DNA of 64,000 bases from the NCBI RefSeq assembly GCF_900115075.1, contig NZ_FOVG01000001.1:186001-250000 (forward strand), written 5' to 3'. Under the pieces are notes generated by a model that was not told the DNA's origin, searched no databases, and saw only the letters and a program-made list of their open reading frames with translations. Source of the stretch: Candidatus Pantoea varia. GTDB lineage: Bacteria; Pseudomonadota; Gammaproteobacteria; Enterobacterales; Enterobacteriaceae. This document shows positions 1-9,903 of this stretch, piece after piece; within the stretch, counting starts at the first letter, position 1; every line of letters starts with the position of its first letter. The position numbers were made by a program, and so were the translations under genes.

Positions 1-3000
1 GTGCCCACCGCGTGCTGACTGCCGGAGCCTGCGCCGCTGCTGATTGCCATCGGCAGCACCCCAAAGATAAAGGCCAGCGAGGTCATCAGAATCGGCCGCA
101 GACGCTGACGCGACGCTTCCAGCGTGGACTCCACCAGCTCGCGTCCACGGCTGTTAATCTCGTTAGCAAATTCCACAATCAGGATGGCGTTTTTGGCGGA
201 TAGCCCGACCACCGTCAAGAGGCCAACCTGAAAGTAGACATCATTCTCCAGCCCGCGCATCCAGGTGGCGATCAGCGCCCCCACCACGCCCAGCGGCACC
301 ACCAGCATCACCGAGAAGGGAATCGACCAGCTCTCATACAGCGCGGCCAGGCAGAGGAACACCACCAGCAGCGAAATGGCATAAAGAGCCGGTGCCTGCG
401 AACCGGAGAGCCGCTCCTGATAAGAGGCTCCGGTCCACTGGAACCCAACGCCCAGCGGCAGGGCATTCACCAGCTTTTCCATCTCATCCATCGCCGTGCC
501 GCTGCTGACGCCATTGGCCGCTTCGCCGACAATCTCCAGCGATGAATAGCCGTTGTAGCGTTCAAGACGGGGCGAACCGGTCTCCCAGCGGCTGGTGGCA
601 AATGCGGAGAAGGGCACCATCTTGCCGCTGCTGTTACGCACATACCATTTGTTGACGTCGTCCGGCAACATGCGGAATTCGGCGGCGGCCTGCACATAGA
701 CCTTTTTCACCCGCCCACGATCCAGGAAGTCGTTCACATAGGTGGAGCCCCAGGCCGTGGTCAGGGTGTCGTTGATGGTGTCCAGCGACACGCCCAGCGC
801 CTGCGCTTTGCGGGCATCCACATCGATCTGCAGTTGCGGGCTGTCATCCAGGCCATTGTGCCGGACCCGTGATAGTGACTTATCGTTGCCCGCCATCTCC
901 AGCAGCCTGTCACGCATTGCCATCAGTTGGGTATGACCGATACCGGCGTGATCCTGCAGTTCCATGTCAAAGCCGGAGCTGCTGCCCATGCCGGTGATAG
1001 CAGGCGGACTGCTGGCTATCACCCGGCCCTCTTTAATCTTCTGAAATGCTTTCGTTGCGCGATCGATAATCGCGAACGAGGTGCGATCGGCACCGGGCCG
1101 TGCTTCCCAGTCTTTCAGCCGTACAAACAAACGCGCCACGTTCTGTCCATTGCCGCCCGGACCTGCGCCGATGGTGGAGAAGACCGACAGTACGTTGGCC
1201 TTCTCCTCGGTGAGATAATAGTTTTCGACTTTGGCGACTACGCTGGCCGTCTGCTCAAGCGTCGCGCCTGCCGGAAGCTGAACCTGAGTCAGGAATACGC
1301 CGCGATCTTCCAACGGCAGAAACGACGTCGGCAGACGCAGAAACAGAAACGCCATCAGACCGATAATGCCGAGATAGAGCAGCAGCCAGCGACCGCCCTT
1401 GCGCAGGATGCCCGCTACGCCACGCTCGTAGCGGTCAGCGTTGTGATTAAAGTGACGGTTGAACCAGCCGAAGAAGCCGCGACGCTCATGCTGCTCGCCC
1501 TGTGGCGCCGGTTTTAACAGCGTGGCACACAGTGCCGGCGTCAGGATCATCGCCACCAGCACCGACAGCACCATCGCCGAGACGATGGTGATGGAGAACT
1601 GACGATAAATGGCGCCGACGGTGCCGCCAAAAAAGGCCATCGGCACAAACACCGCAGAGAGCACCAGCGCAATACCCACCAGCGCGCCCTGAATCTGGCC
1701 CATCGATTTTCGCGTGGCGGCACGCGGCGAGAGTCCCTCTTCATGCATGATACGTTCGACGTTTTCCACCACCACGATGGCATCATCCACCAGCAGCCCG
1801 ATTGCCAGAACCATGGCAAACATGGTCAGGGTATTGATGCTGAATCCGAAGGCATAGAGCACGCTGAAGGTGCCAAACAGCACCACCGGCACCGCGATAG
1901 TCGGAATCAGGGTGGCGCGGAAGTTCTGCATAAACAGATACATCACGCCAAACACCAGCACGATCGCCTCCAGCAGCGTCTTCACCACATCGGTGATCGA
2001 TGCTTTAACGAACGGTGAAGTTTCATAGGCGATTTTTGCTTCCAGTCCGTGCGGGAAGTAGTGCGACAGCTCCTCAATGCGCGCCCGCACCAGCTTGTCG
2101 GTGTTCATCTCGTTGGCACCGGAGGCGAGTTTCACGCCCAGGCCTGACGCGGGCTGGCCGTTGTAGCGGCTCAGATAATCATACTTCTCTGCCCCCAGCG
2201 CTACGGTAGCGACATCGCCCAATGTCACAACAGAACCGTCGGGATTGTTCTTCAGGGTAATGGCCCGGAACTGCTCGGGAGTCTGCAGCATCGACTGGGC
2301 GTTGACCGTGGCGTTCAGCGCCTGCTTCTGCACCGATGGCAGGCCACCGACCTGACCCACGGCAACCTGGGTGTTCTGCGACTGAATCGCACTGACCACA
2401 TCGTCGGTGGTCAGCGCGTAGGCAATCAGTTTGTTAGGATCGAGCCAGATGCGCATCGCATATTGCGAGCCGTAAGCGTCAACCTGGCCGACGCCATCAA
2501 TACGGCTCAGCGGGTCCTGAATATTACTGGCGACATAGTCTGAAATATCCTGCTTATCCATGCTGCCGTCAGTCGAGACGAACGCCACCATCAGAATATT
2601 GCTGTCACCGGTTTTATTGACCGTCACGCCCTGCGACTGCACCGCCTGCGGTAATTTGCGCAGGGCGGACTGCAACTGGTTCTGAACCTGCTGACGGGCT
2701 TCGTCAGGATTGGTCCCGGCTGTAAAGGTGAGGGTGATCTGCGCCTGACCGGTGTTACTGCTGTTCGAGGACATGTACATCAGATTATCGATGCCGGTCA
2801 TGTTCTGCTCAATCACCTGGGTAACGGTGTTTTCCAGCGTCTCGGCGGATGCGCCAGGATAATTAGCGGTGATACGCACATTGGGCGGTGCCAGATCGGG
2901 ATACTGTTCAACAGGCAACGAAATAATCGAAAGCGTGCCACACAGGCACAGCAGAATCGCCAGCACCCAGGCAAAGATGGGGCGGTCGATAAAGAAATTC

Positions 3001-3005
3001 GACAT
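1..3005 (-). CDS. acrD: AcrD-type RND multidrug efflux transporter (3' end outside window)
   Basis: This is an inner-membrane proton/drug antiporter of the RND family (HAE1 group) that works with a periplasmic adaptor and an outer-membrane channel; E. coli AcrD exports aminoglycosides and other polar drugs. Reading the minus strand from the ATG at 3005, preceded by an AGGAG ribosome site, gives about 1001 codons that stay open to the window edge. The N-terminus begins [17 protein letters not shown] as in AcrD/AcrB. The TM4 proton-relay Asp pair lies in the [17 protein letters not shown] segment (near 1765-1806), and the partner Lys in [14 protein letters not shown]. Family length is about 1037, so some 35 C-terminal residues are missing. 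Similarity to AcrD rather than AcrB, and the neighbouring narQ, match the E. coli acrD-narQ locus. No adaptor gene is linked, also as for acrD. Confidence 0.93.
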   Translation of the reverse strand, partial: MSNFFIDRPIFAWVLAILLCLCGTLSIISLPVEQYPDLAPPNVRITANYPGASAETLENTVTQVIEQNMTGIDNLMYMSSNSSNTGQAQITLTFTAGTNPDEARQQVQNQLQSALRKLPQAVQSQGVTVNKTGDSNILMVAFVSTDGSMDKQDISDYVASNIQDPLSRIDGVGQVDAYGSQYAMRIWLDPNKLIAYALTTDDVVSAIQSQNTQVAVGQVGGLPSVQKQALNATVNAQSMLQTPEQFRAITLKNNPDGSVVTLGDVATVALGAEKYDYLSRYNGQPASGLGVKLASGANEMNTDKLVRARIEELSHYFPHGLEAKIAYETSPFVKASITDVVKTLLEAIVLVFGVMYLFMQNFRATLIPTIAVPVVLFGTFSVLYAFGFSINTLTMFAMVLAIGLLVDDAIVVVENVERIMHEEGLSPRAATRKSMGQIQGALVGIALVLSAVFVPMAFFGGTVGAIYRQFSITIVSAMVLSVLVAMILTPALCATLLKPAPQGEQHERRGFFGWFNRHFNHNADRYERGVAGILRKGGRWLLLYLGIIGLMAFLFLRLPTSFLPLEDRGVFLTQVQLPAGATLEQTASVVAKVENYYLTEEKANVLSVFSTIGAGPGGNGQNVARLFVRLKDWEARPGADRTSFAIIDRATKAFQKIKEGRVIASSPPAITGMGSSSGFDMELQDHAGIGHTQLMAMRDRLLEMAGNDKSLSRVRHNGLDDSPQLQIDVDARKAQALGVSLDTINDTLTTAWGSTYVNDFLDRGRVKKVYVQAAAEFRMLPDDVNKWYVRNSSGKMVPFSAFATSRWETGSPRLERYNGYSSLEIVGEAANGVSSGTAMDEMEKLVNALPLGVGFQWTGASYQERLSGSQAPALYAISLLVVFLCLAALYESWSIPFSVMLVVPLGVVGALIATWMRGLENDVYFQVGLLTVVGLSAKNAILIVEFANEINSRGRELVESTLEASRQRLRPILMTSLAFIFGVLPMAISSGAGSGSQHAVG

Positions 3006-3172
3006 TAAATCGATACTCCTCAGGACTTATTATTATCGGTCAGGCCCACCGGCAACGGGCGCACAGGCAGAAAGATCGGAGGGTCTTTGCCACGATTCTC
3101 CGCCGCCTTCACTTTACGTGCGGCAGCGGGGGAAATCGTGGAGAAAATGAGGAGAAAATGTAAATTCGTTGG

Positions 3173-3802
3173 CTATTTGCGGCTTTCAAGCCACATCACC
3201 GTGGCGGCGACGCGCGAGCGGACATCCAGCTTGCGCAGCAGATTGCGGATATGCACTTTTACTGTCTCTTCAGAGATATGCAGAATAGCGGCGATCTCTT
3301 TGTTCGACAGGCCGCGCGCCACCTCCTGCAGCACATCCCGCTCGCGCTCGGTGAGCTGACGCAGAGGATCGGCGCTATGCTGACGATTATCCAGATAGCT
3401 GGCGACGCCCTCACTGAAGACTTTCTCGCCCTGCGATGCCTGCAGGATATGTCCCAGCAGAATCTCCGGCTCGCTGTCTTTGAGCAGATAGCCATCGGCA
3501 CCGGCATCTACCATGGCGAAAATATCACTGCGGGCGTCGGAGACGGTCAGCACCAGAATGCGCGAGCTGATCCCTTCGTGGCGCAGCGCTTTCAGCGTAT
3601 CCAGCCCGGACATTCCTTTCATATTCAGGTCGAGCAGAATGATGTCAGGTTCCTGACGGCGGGCTTCCGCCAGCGCTTCGGTGCCGTTGTTGGCCTCGGC
3701 GATGACTTCCAGCCGGGGATCCAGCGCCAGCAGCTGACGCACGCCGCGCCGCATCAGCGGGTGATCATCCACTATCATCAAGGTTAATGCCGACTGTTGC
3801 AT
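3173..3802 (-). CDS. narP: NarP-type nitrate/nitrite response regulator
   Basis: A 209-residue response regulator of the NarL/FixJ class. An N-terminal receiver domain shows the acidic pair in MIVDDHPLMRRGVRQLL, the phospho-acceptor Asp in ILLDLNMKGMSGLDTL and the conserved Lys in DGYLLKDSEPE. It is followed by a LuxR-type helix-turn-helix (LTERERDVLQEVARGLSNKEIAAIL, about residues 145-200). Its sequence resembles E. coli NarP more than NarL. It lies 124 bp downstream of narQ on the same strand, so the sensor and regulator are probably co-transcribed; in E. coli narP lies elsewhere. It is expected to control anaerobic respiratory genes in response to nitrate and nitrite. Confidence 0.88.
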   Translation of the reverse strand: MQQSALTLMIVDDHPLMRRGVRQLLALDPRLEVIAEANNGTEALAEARRQEPDIILLDLNMKGMSGLDTLKALRHEGISSRILVLTVSDARSDIFAMVDAGADGYLLKDSEPEILLGHILQASQGEKVFSEGVASYLDNRQHSADPLRQLTERERDVLQEVARGLSNKEIAAILHISEETVKVHIRNLLRKLDVRSRVAATVMWLESRK

Positions 3803-3926
3803 ATCTTCTCCGTTTTATCGATTCAGACTGCGGCGGGGCAGAGCCTGCGCTCACGGTCACATCCCCGTGCCTGGAATAGCCTGCTGTCTGCAGCCGATAG
3901 GTTGTTTTAATGAATTGAAGGGTAAA

Positions 3927-5615
3927 TTACGCCAGCTGCCGTACCGGTTGCGGTGGAAAGCGCAGCTCCACCCGCGTACCCCGTGGCTGTGCGTGAATGG
4001 TCAGATTGCCACTCAGGCGCTGGGCACGTTCAGCCATAATGTTCAGGCCATAATGGCCCGGCGGTTCGTCGGTGCTGTTAATGCCCACACCGTCGTCCGT
4101 AATCGTCAGTAAGTGCTCACCTTGCTCACTGTGCTGATAGTCCACGCGGATAACCTGCGCGCTGGCGTGACGAATCGCATTCAGCAGCGCCTCTCGGGCG
4201 ATCTGCAACACGTGCACCTGCTGTTGCGCCTCCAGACTCTGCAGACCGGTCTGATAGTTAAACTGTATCTCTGCGCCGCTCTTTTCCTGCAGCGAGGCGA
4301 TCATCGCCTGCATCGCTGCCACCAGATCCGCCTGTTCGATGGTCAGGCGGAAGGTGGTCAGCAGTTCGCGCAGCTGGCGGTAGGCATCGGCCAGCGCCTG
4401 ATCGAAGTCCGCGATAATGGTATGGGCGGCGCGGTCCTCTTTATCCACGGTGCGGCGCAACAGGGTCAGCTGTATGCGTAAAAACGAGAGCGACTGCGCC
4501 AGCGAGTCATGTAATTCCCGGGCAATGGTCGCGCGCTCTTCCATCACCAGCATCTGTTGATACTGCTGCTGCGCCTGCCAGATCCAGATCGCGCGTCCCA
4601 GCATCGCCGCCAGGCTGCGCATCATCTCATCAGGCGGAGAGGCGCCCGCTTTCTGCCAGCGTAGCTCGCCAATCTGCTGATCATCCTGCTGTAACGGCTG
4701 ACGTTGCCACTCTGCGTTAGCCTTTTCATCACCGGCGCGGAACCGGAACTGGTCGGTGTCGAGCCGGATCGCCGTGAGTTTCTCGCGCGTCAATACATTG
4801 GTCAGCACCGCTTCAAATAGCGCCGGATGCAGCGGACTGGCGGTCAGCATCTGTGAGCTGTCATAGAGCAGCGACAGCGTGCGGTTCGCCTGGGTTAAAT
4901 CTTCTGTTTTCTCACGAACCGTGCTTTCCAGCAGTTGGTAGTGGGAGTGCAGACGGGCCGCCATGCCGCTAAAGGCGTGCGACAGCACCCACAGCTCATT
5001 CTGCTGCTCAACGTGCAACCGCGGAAAAGCAAAGTTGCCACTCTCGACGTAGCGACTGGCCGTGACCAGCGCATTCAGTGGTCGCACGACCTTCAGTCGG
5101 GTAAAGCGAATCGTCATCAATGCCAGCGCTACAATCGCAATGACGCCCACCAGGCTGCTGGCGGCCACCAGATGCATTTTCAGTTCGGTATAGCGTTGCA
5201 GGCCCAGCACAAAGCGATCGATTTCACCGACGTAAATCGGCACCTGCTGCTGGTACGCCACGCTATCGCCCTGTTGAAACTGCTGCTGCAGGGCAGGCCA
5301 GGCGGCGCGCAGCCGCTGGTAGCGAATGCTCACTTCACGGGGCACCCAGGGCCGATCCAGTTTTTGCAGCACCGGCGCATCCAGCGTTTGCTGATAGAGC
5401 GCGAAATGATGCGCCAGGTTTTGTGGCTGACGGCTCGCATCCCAGGCCATGCGATAGCTCTGCATACGCAGTGAACCCGCCAGATTGATCGCCTCTGCGT
5501 CGCGCTGACTGCTGAGGAGCGTGACTAAGGCCAGGCCAGTAGTAAGTAGCGACAGCAGGACAATGGCGCTGAGCGCCTGAGCGATGCTTTGAGTGACGGA
5601 ACGTTTTACGATCAC
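3927..5615 (-). CDS. narQ: NarQ-type nitrate/nitrite sensor histidine kinase
   Basis: A 562-residue inner-membrane sensor kinase, against about 566 in E. coli NarQ. It starts MIVKRSVTQSIAQAL and has a first TM near residues 13-34. A typical nitrate-binding P-box follows (DAEAINLAGSLRMQSYRM, residues 39-55). A second TM near 150-170, a HAMP-like linker, a degenerate GAF-like central region, a HisKA_3 phospho-acceptor site (ARELHDSLAQSLSFLRIQL) and an ATPase domain (DDGVGINS and GHYGLNIMAERAQ) complete it. It senses periplasmic nitrate or nitrite and phosphorylates NarP/NarL-type regulators. It is followed by narP and then acrD. The start is supported by its match to the NarQ N-terminus. Confidence 0.92.
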   Translation of the reverse strand: MIVKRSVTQSIAQALSAIVLLSLLTTGLALVTLLSSQRDAEAINLAGSLRMQSYRMAWDASRQPQNLAHHFALYQQTLDAPVLQKLDRPWVPREVSIRYQRLRAAWPALQQQFQQGDSVAYQQQVPIYVGEIDRFVLGLQRYTELKMHLVAASSLVGVIAIVALALMTIRFTRLKVVRPLNALVTASRYVESGNFAFPRLHVEQQNELWVLSHAFSGMAARLHSHYQLLESTVREKTEDLTQANRTLSLLYDSSQMLTASPLHPALFEAVLTNVLTREKLTAIRLDTDQFRFRAGDEKANAEWQRQPLQQDDQQIGELRWQKAGASPPDEMMRSLAAMLGRAIWIWQAQQQYQQMLVMEERATIARELHDSLAQSLSFLRIQLTLLRRTVDKEDRAAHTIIADFDQALADAYRQLRELLTTFRLTIEQADLVAAMQAMIASLQEKSGAEIQFNYQTGLQSLEAQQQVHVLQIAREALLNAIRHASAQVIRVDYQHSEQGEHLLTITDDGVGINSTDEPPGHYGLNIMAERAQRLSGNLTIHAQPRGTRVELRFPPQPVRQLA

Positions 5616-5869
5616 ATGAATGGCCCTGTTCAGAGTGGGGAATTATAAGAGCGGAGTAACGTAACGCAAATGATCCATCTCCTGTTTATCGCACAGGACG
5701 TAACACATCGCACACAAAATGACCGCGGCTGACAGTTCCCAGGATGCGCTACGGTTTTACGGTTAAAAAAGGGACAGTTTTACATCGGCCCGATGTTGCT
5801 TTTCATTGCAGCGTTAATAATCCCTTCAGTCATCAGTTCAACCCCGAACACAGATTTAAGGAGCATCCA

Positions 5870-6142
5870 ATGAAAAAGCTGAATGCTGTACTGGCGGGTG
5901 CATTACTGGCTACCGCCTCATTTGCCACTTTCGCCGCCGCGCCCGTCGATCAGTCGCAGGCGCAGGGTATGCAGAGCATCGGCAGCGTGTCGGTCTCCGG
6001 CGTTCGCGGCTCACTGGACGATGCAAATCGTCAGTTGTCGCAAAAAGCGGAAGAGATGGGCGCCAGCCATTACCGCGTTATCGGTGTCGATAATCCCGGC
6101 GATTCCAGCCTGTGGAGCGGTACCGCAGAGATTTATCTCTAA
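5870..6142 (+). CDS. YdgH/BhsA/McbA-like (DUF1471) small periplasmic protein
   Basis: A 90-residue secreted protein. The ATG at 5870 has an AAGGAG ribosome site; a longer frame from 5744 lacks one. The first 24 or so residues form a clear Sec signal peptide (MKKLNAVLAGALLATASFA, cleavage probably after AAA). The mature part (IGSVSVSGVRGSLDDANRQLSQKAEEMGASHYRVIG then SGTAEIYL) has the hallmarks of the YdgH/BhsA/McbA family: an IG.VSVSG opening, a helix and a Y.V....... GTA.IY ending. Members of this family are linked to stress tolerance and biofilm behaviour; the specific role here is unknown. It is transcribed divergently from narQ and ends in a strong terminator. Confidence 0.82.
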   Translation: MKKLNAVLAGALLATASFATFAAAPVDQSQAQGMQSIGSVSVSGVRGSLDDANRQLSQKAEEMGASHYRVIGVDNPGDSSLWSGTAEIYL

Positions 6143-6176
6143 CCCAACCCTCCTGTTTCCATCCCTGTAGCTTTTA

Positions 6177-6202
6177 CCGGCCTGAAAATGGCCGGTTTTT
6201 TT
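6177..6202 (+). terminator. Intrinsic terminator after the YdgH-like gene
   Basis: CCGGCC, a 7-nt loop and GGCCGG are followed by a run of seven T residues, about 35 bp after the stop codon of the small periplasmic protein gene. Confidence 0.9.
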
Positions 6203-6422
6203 GTTTTTGTGCATCAGGATGGATTCTTACAAATCAGCCTGTGCATCTGCCCGGTATATTTTGCTTCGTTCTTGCAGAACGGGTAGGATTCATCGCCGTA
6301 AATTCCCGCGTTGCCCGGCACTCACTCACGGGCAAAGGCACAGAGGAAAATCCCCCATTTTGCAGGACGTTACGTTCGCACTGGGGAGACGACGACTGAT
6401 GGTCCGGACAAACAGGAATGCT

Positions 6423-7919
6423 ATGAAATCTAAAAAGAAAACCCCAAGTGAGATGCGCGCTGCGAAACGGCGCTGGCTGAACTCTCATGATGCTGGCTAC
6501 CAGAAAGCGATGGGTAACCGTCATGTACAGATGATTGCGATTGGCGGTGCTATCGGCACCGGTTTGTTCCTGGGCGCAGGTGGCCGTCTGCAGGCTGCTG
6601 GCCCCGCCTTAGCCATCATCTATCTGGTGTGTGGCATCTTCTCCTTCTTCATTCTGCGTGCACTGGGCGAACTGGTTTTACATCGTCCCAGCAGCGGCAG
6701 TTTCGTCTCCTACGCCCGTGAGTTCCTGGGTGAGAAAGCCTCCTACGTGGCGGGCTGGATGTACTTCGTTAACTGGGCAATGACCGGTATCGTCGATATC
6801 ACAGCCGTCGCGCTCTACATGCACTACTGGGGCGCGTTTGGTGATGTGCCACAGTGGGTGTTTGCCCTGGGCGCGCTGGCGATAGTCGGCACCATGAATA
6901 TGATCGGCGTTAAGTGGTTTGCCGAAATGGAGTTCTGGTTTGCGCTGGTGAAAGTGCTGGCGATTGTGATCTTCCTGGTGGTGGGCGTGGTGTTCCTTGG
7001 CACCGGCAAACCGCTGGATGGCAACAGCACTGGCTTCCATCTGATTACTGATAACGGCGGCATGTTCCCGCACGGCTTACTGCCTGCGCTGGTGCTGATT
7101 CAGGGTGTGGTGTTCGCCTTTGCCTCTATCGAACTGGTGGGTACGGCGGCAGGCGAATGTAAAGACCCGAAAACCATGCTGCCGAAAGCGATCAACAGTG
7201 TGATCTGGCGTATCGGTCTGTTCTACGTTGGCTCGGTGGTCCTGCTGGTGCTGCTGCTGCCATGGAACGCCTATCAGGCGGGTCAGAGTCCGTTTGTGAC
7301 CTTCTTCTCGAAGCTGGGCGTGCCATACGTGGGCAGCATCATGAATATCGTGGTCCTGAGTGCGGCGCTCTCCAGCCTTAACTCCGGTCTCTACTCGACC
7401 GGGCGTATTCTGCGCTCTATGTCGATGGGGGGCTCTGCACCGAAATTCATGTCGAAGATGAACGGTCAGCAGGTGCCTTATGCCGGTATTCTGGTAACCA
7501 TCGCCGTCTATGTGATTGGTGTGGTGCTCAACTACTATGTGCCTTCTCAGGTGTTTGAGATCGTCCTGAACGTCGCCTCGCTGGGCATCATCTCCTCCTG
7601 GGCCTTTATCGTGGTTTGCCAGTTGCGTCTGCGCAAAGCAATTAAAGAGGGCAAGGCGGATGATGTCAGCTTCAAGCTGCCAGGTGCCCCGTTTACCTCA
7701 TGGCTGACGCTGCTGTTCCTGTTCAGCGTGCTGGTGCTGATGGCGTTTGATTACCCGAACGGGACTTACACCATAGCCTCTATTCCGCTGATCGCGGTGT
7801 TGCTGGTGCTGGGATGGTTTGGCGTGCGTAAGCGTGTCCATGCCGTCGCGCAGACCGAACAGGATCATCACGAAGAGGAACCTCAGCCGACCCGTCTGGC
7901 TGACGACACCTCACGCTGA
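6423..7919 (+). CDS. ansP: L-asparagine permease AnsP
   Basis: A 498-residue amino-acid permease of the APC superfamily (AAT family) with about 12 TM segments; E. coli AnsP has 499 residues. The start is the ATG at 6423, behind an AGGAA site. The upstream in-frame extension to 6201 looks non-coding and the chosen start gives the family N-terminus ([41 protein letters not shown]). The first TM carries the conserved GGAIGTGLF substrate-binding loop, and [26 protein letters not shown] matches AnsP almost residue for residue. It imports asparagine by proton symport across the inner membrane. It is monocistronic, with its own terminator. Confidence 0.93.
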   Translation: MKSKKKTPSEMRAAKRRWLNSHDAGYQKAMGNRHVQMIAIGGAIGTGLFLGAGGRLQAAGPALAIIYLVCGIFSFFILRALGELVLHRPSSGSFVSYAREFLGEKASYVAGWMYFVNWAMTGIVDITAVALYMHYWGAFGDVPQWVFALGALAIVGTMNMIGVKWFAEMEFWFALVKVLAIVIFLVVGVVFLGTGKPLDGNSTGFHLITDNGGMFPHGLLPALVLIQGVVFAFASIELVGTAAGECKDPKTMLPKAINSVIWRIGLFYVGSVVLLVLLLPWNAYQAGQSPFVTFFSKLGVPYVGSIMNIVVLSAALSSLNSGLYSTGRILRSMSMGGSAPKFMSKMNGQQVPYAGILVTIAVYVIGVVLNYYVPSQVFEIVLNVASLGIISSWAFIVVCQLRLRKAIKEGKADDVSFKLPGAPFTSWLTLLFLFSVLVLMAFDYPNGTYTIASIPLIAVLLVLGWFGVRKRVHAVAQTEQDHHEEEPQPTRLADDTSR

Positions 7920-7938
7920 TAAGTTCTGCAACAATAAG

Positions 7939-7964
7939 GCCAGCCCTCGGGCTGGCTTTTTTTT
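7939..7964 (+). terminator. Intrinsic terminator of ansP
   Basis: GCCAGCCC, a 2-nt gap and GGGCTGGC are followed by eight T residues, 20 bp beyond the ansP stop. Confidence 0.92.
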
Positions 7965-8061
7965 GGCCCGAAATCGACACGTTGCGACGCGAATTAGGAT
8001 AGTTTTCCCGCCGGCTTGCCCCTATGATGAACGACTCCCTTTATGCGGTAGCGGAGTCTCC

Positions 8062-8640
8062 ATGTCGTTTAAGATCAATATCATCAAAGATAAGCTCCTG
8101 TCTGAAAACTGGTTTGTGCTGCGTAACTACACCTATGACATCACCGATCGCCGTGGCGAGGTTATCCGCCATAAACGCGAAGTCTACGATCGCGGAAACG
8201 GGGCGACCATCCTGCTTTATAACCGTGAAAAGAACAGCGTGGTCCTGACGCGCCAGTTCCGCATTGCCACTTACGTCAACGGCAACGACGGCGGCATGCT
8301 AATCGAAGCCTGCGCGGGCTTGCTGGACGACGACTCCCCGGAAGATTGCATCCGCAAAGAGGCGATAGAAGAGACCGGGTATGCGGTGGGCGAGGTGACG
8401 AAACTCTATGCCTGCTATATGTCGCCAGGCGGCGTGACTGAACTGATCCACTTTTTCGCAGCAGAATATAATGAATCGCTGCGCGATAACGCAGGTGGTG
8501 GCGTCGAAGATGAGTCAATCGACGTGCTGGAACTGCGTTTCCCTGATGCGCTGGCGATGGTCGCCGATGGCCGTATTCGCGATGGAAAAACCATTATGCT
8601 GTTGCAGCATGCGCAGATTGCGGGCTGGCTGAAGCCATAG
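8062..8640 (+). CDS. nudK: GDP-mannose pyrophosphatase NudK (Nudix hydrolase)
   Basis: A 192-residue Nudix hydrolase (191 in E. coli) that cleaves GDP-mannose to GMP and mannose 1-phosphate. The ATG at 8062 gives the family N-terminus. The Nudix box runs [22 protein letters not shown], with the REAxEE-type core written here as [22 protein letters not shown] and NAGGGVEDE are diagnostic of NudK. In E. coli nudK also lies next to ypfG in the tktB-narQ interval, so the context supports the call. A longer frame starting at 7819 overlaps the ansP end and is rejected. Confidence 0.93.
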   Translation: MSFKINIIKDKLLSENWFVLRNYTYDITDRRGEVIRHKREVYDRGNGATILLYNREKNSVVLTRQFRIATYVNGNDGGMLIEACAGLLDDDSPEDCIRKEAIEETGYAVGEVTKLYACYMSPGGVTELIHFFAAEYNESLRDNAGGGVEDESIDVLELRFPDALAMVADGRIRDGKTIMLLQHAQIAGWLKP

Positions 8641-8829
8641 GAAACCCTGCTGTAAAGCCTGTTGCCGCGCGACAGCGTTGAAAGTGGAAGGGCGAAGCTT
8701 TATCCACTTTGTGCACGCTTTTTAAGCAGTTAACTGCGCTTTTTGCACAGGTTCACAGAATGCGAACCCTGCCAGGCCCGTTGATGCGCTATCCTCTCCA
8801 CTCTGGGTATTCGGGGATCGATCTTCTTA

Positions 8830-9903
8830 ATGTCGTATTGGATGAAATCGCTGTGGCTGTTGCCGTCTCTATGGGTTGCCTGTGTTCAGGCGGAACCGTT
8901 GCAAAAGTCATTCAACGACTGGCAAATCACCTGCAACAATGAAGCCTTTTGCGTGGCGCGCAATATTCCGGGCGACAAAGGGCTGGTGATGACGATTTCG
9001 CGTCATGCTGGCGTCAACGATCGCCCTTTGCTGCGAATCGATTATGGCAGTGCCTACAGCGGCGCTCTGCCAGGCGGTCCGCTTCAGGATAACCTGCTGC
9101 TCGACCAGCGCCGCCTGAAACCCGACCTCAAACACTGGACGGTAGAACCCCATCATCTCGCCACCAGCAATGCCATCGCCATTGATGAGTTTCTTGATCT
9201 GGTGATGGAGGCGAAAACCCTGCAGCTTACTTTTGATCCCAATGCGCTGATCTCTTTGCGCGGTATGAAAGCCGCGCTGCTGCTGATGGATGACACCCAG
9301 GGGCGCGTCAACAGCATGAGCGCGTGGATCAAGCGTGGCGATCGTGCCAGCTGGGATGTTCCCCCGCCGCCTGCGCTGCCGCCATTGCCGCCTGCTCTCG
9401 AGCCGCCGGCGGCATTGACGCGTGATGAGACCAGCGGACTCATTGATTACGGCACCTGGCGGGTCAATACCGACTCCTGCTCACTCGATCCGCTACGCCG
9501 TGAAGTCAGCGTTGCCCCCCTCACCAACCAGCGCGCGCTGCTGCTGGTGAGTTGTGAAATGGGGGCCTATAACGTCATCGATCTGGCGTTTGAAGTGACG
9601 CGTACCCAGCCTTACGTGGCGCGCGGCATCACCTTAACGCTGCCGTTTACGCCGCCGGGAGCCAGCGATCGACAGCTTGAGCTGATTAATGCGGAATACG
9701 ATGCGGCCAGCGGCCAGCTCTACACCTTTGGTAAAGGACGTGGATTAGGTGACTGTGGCAGGGCCACGCGCTGGCAGTTTGATGGCAAGCGTTTTGTGTT
9801 AGCAGAGTATGCGGAAGAGTCGACCTGTGACGCCTGGCACAGCAGTGATGACTGGCCAACCCTGTGGGTCAGCCAGTCTGACGGTGGCGTACAGCAGCGT
9901 TAA
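8830..9903 (+). CDS. ypfG: YpfG-like secreted protein (DUF1176)
   Basis: A 357-residue protein of the DUF1176 family, function unknown. A short signal peptide (MKSLWLLPSLWVACVQA, cleavage before EPLQKSFNDW) predicts periplasmic location. The body shows the family features FNDWQITCNNEAFCVARN, a Pro-rich linker near residues 175-200 (PPPPALPPLPPALEPP), SCSLDPLRREVSV and the C-terminal GRGLGDCGRATRWQFDGKRF and CDAWHSSDDWPTLW, with paired Cys residues. The start may be 8830 or the ATG at 8842; neither has a convincing ribosome site. Its stop overlaps the stop of the convergent ampH by a few bases. Confidence 0.85.
   Translation: MSYWMKSLWLLPSLWVACVQAEPLQKSFNDWQITCNNEAFCVARNIPGDKGLVMTISRHAGVNDRPLLRIDYGSAYSGALPGGPLQDNLLLDQRRLKPDLKHWTVEPHHLATSNAIAIDEFLDLVMEAKTLQLTFDPNALISLRGMKAALLLMDDTQGRVNSMSAWIKRGDRASWDVPPPPALPPLPPALEPPAALTRDETSGLIDYGTWRVNTDSCSLDPLRREVSVAPLTNQRALLLVSCEMGAYNVIDLAFEVTRTQPYVARGITLTLPFTPPGASDRQLELINAEYDAASGQLYTFGKGRGLGDCGRATRWQFDGKRFVLAEYAEESTCDAWHSSDDWPTLWVSQSDGGVQQR

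Noticed and set aside
927..1517. A 196-codon plus-strand frame
   Set aside because: It is antisense to acrD, which is intact through this region.
2869..3150. A 93-codon plus-strand frame overlapping the acrD start
   Set aside because: It has no ribosome site and lies opposite the acrD N-terminus and leader.
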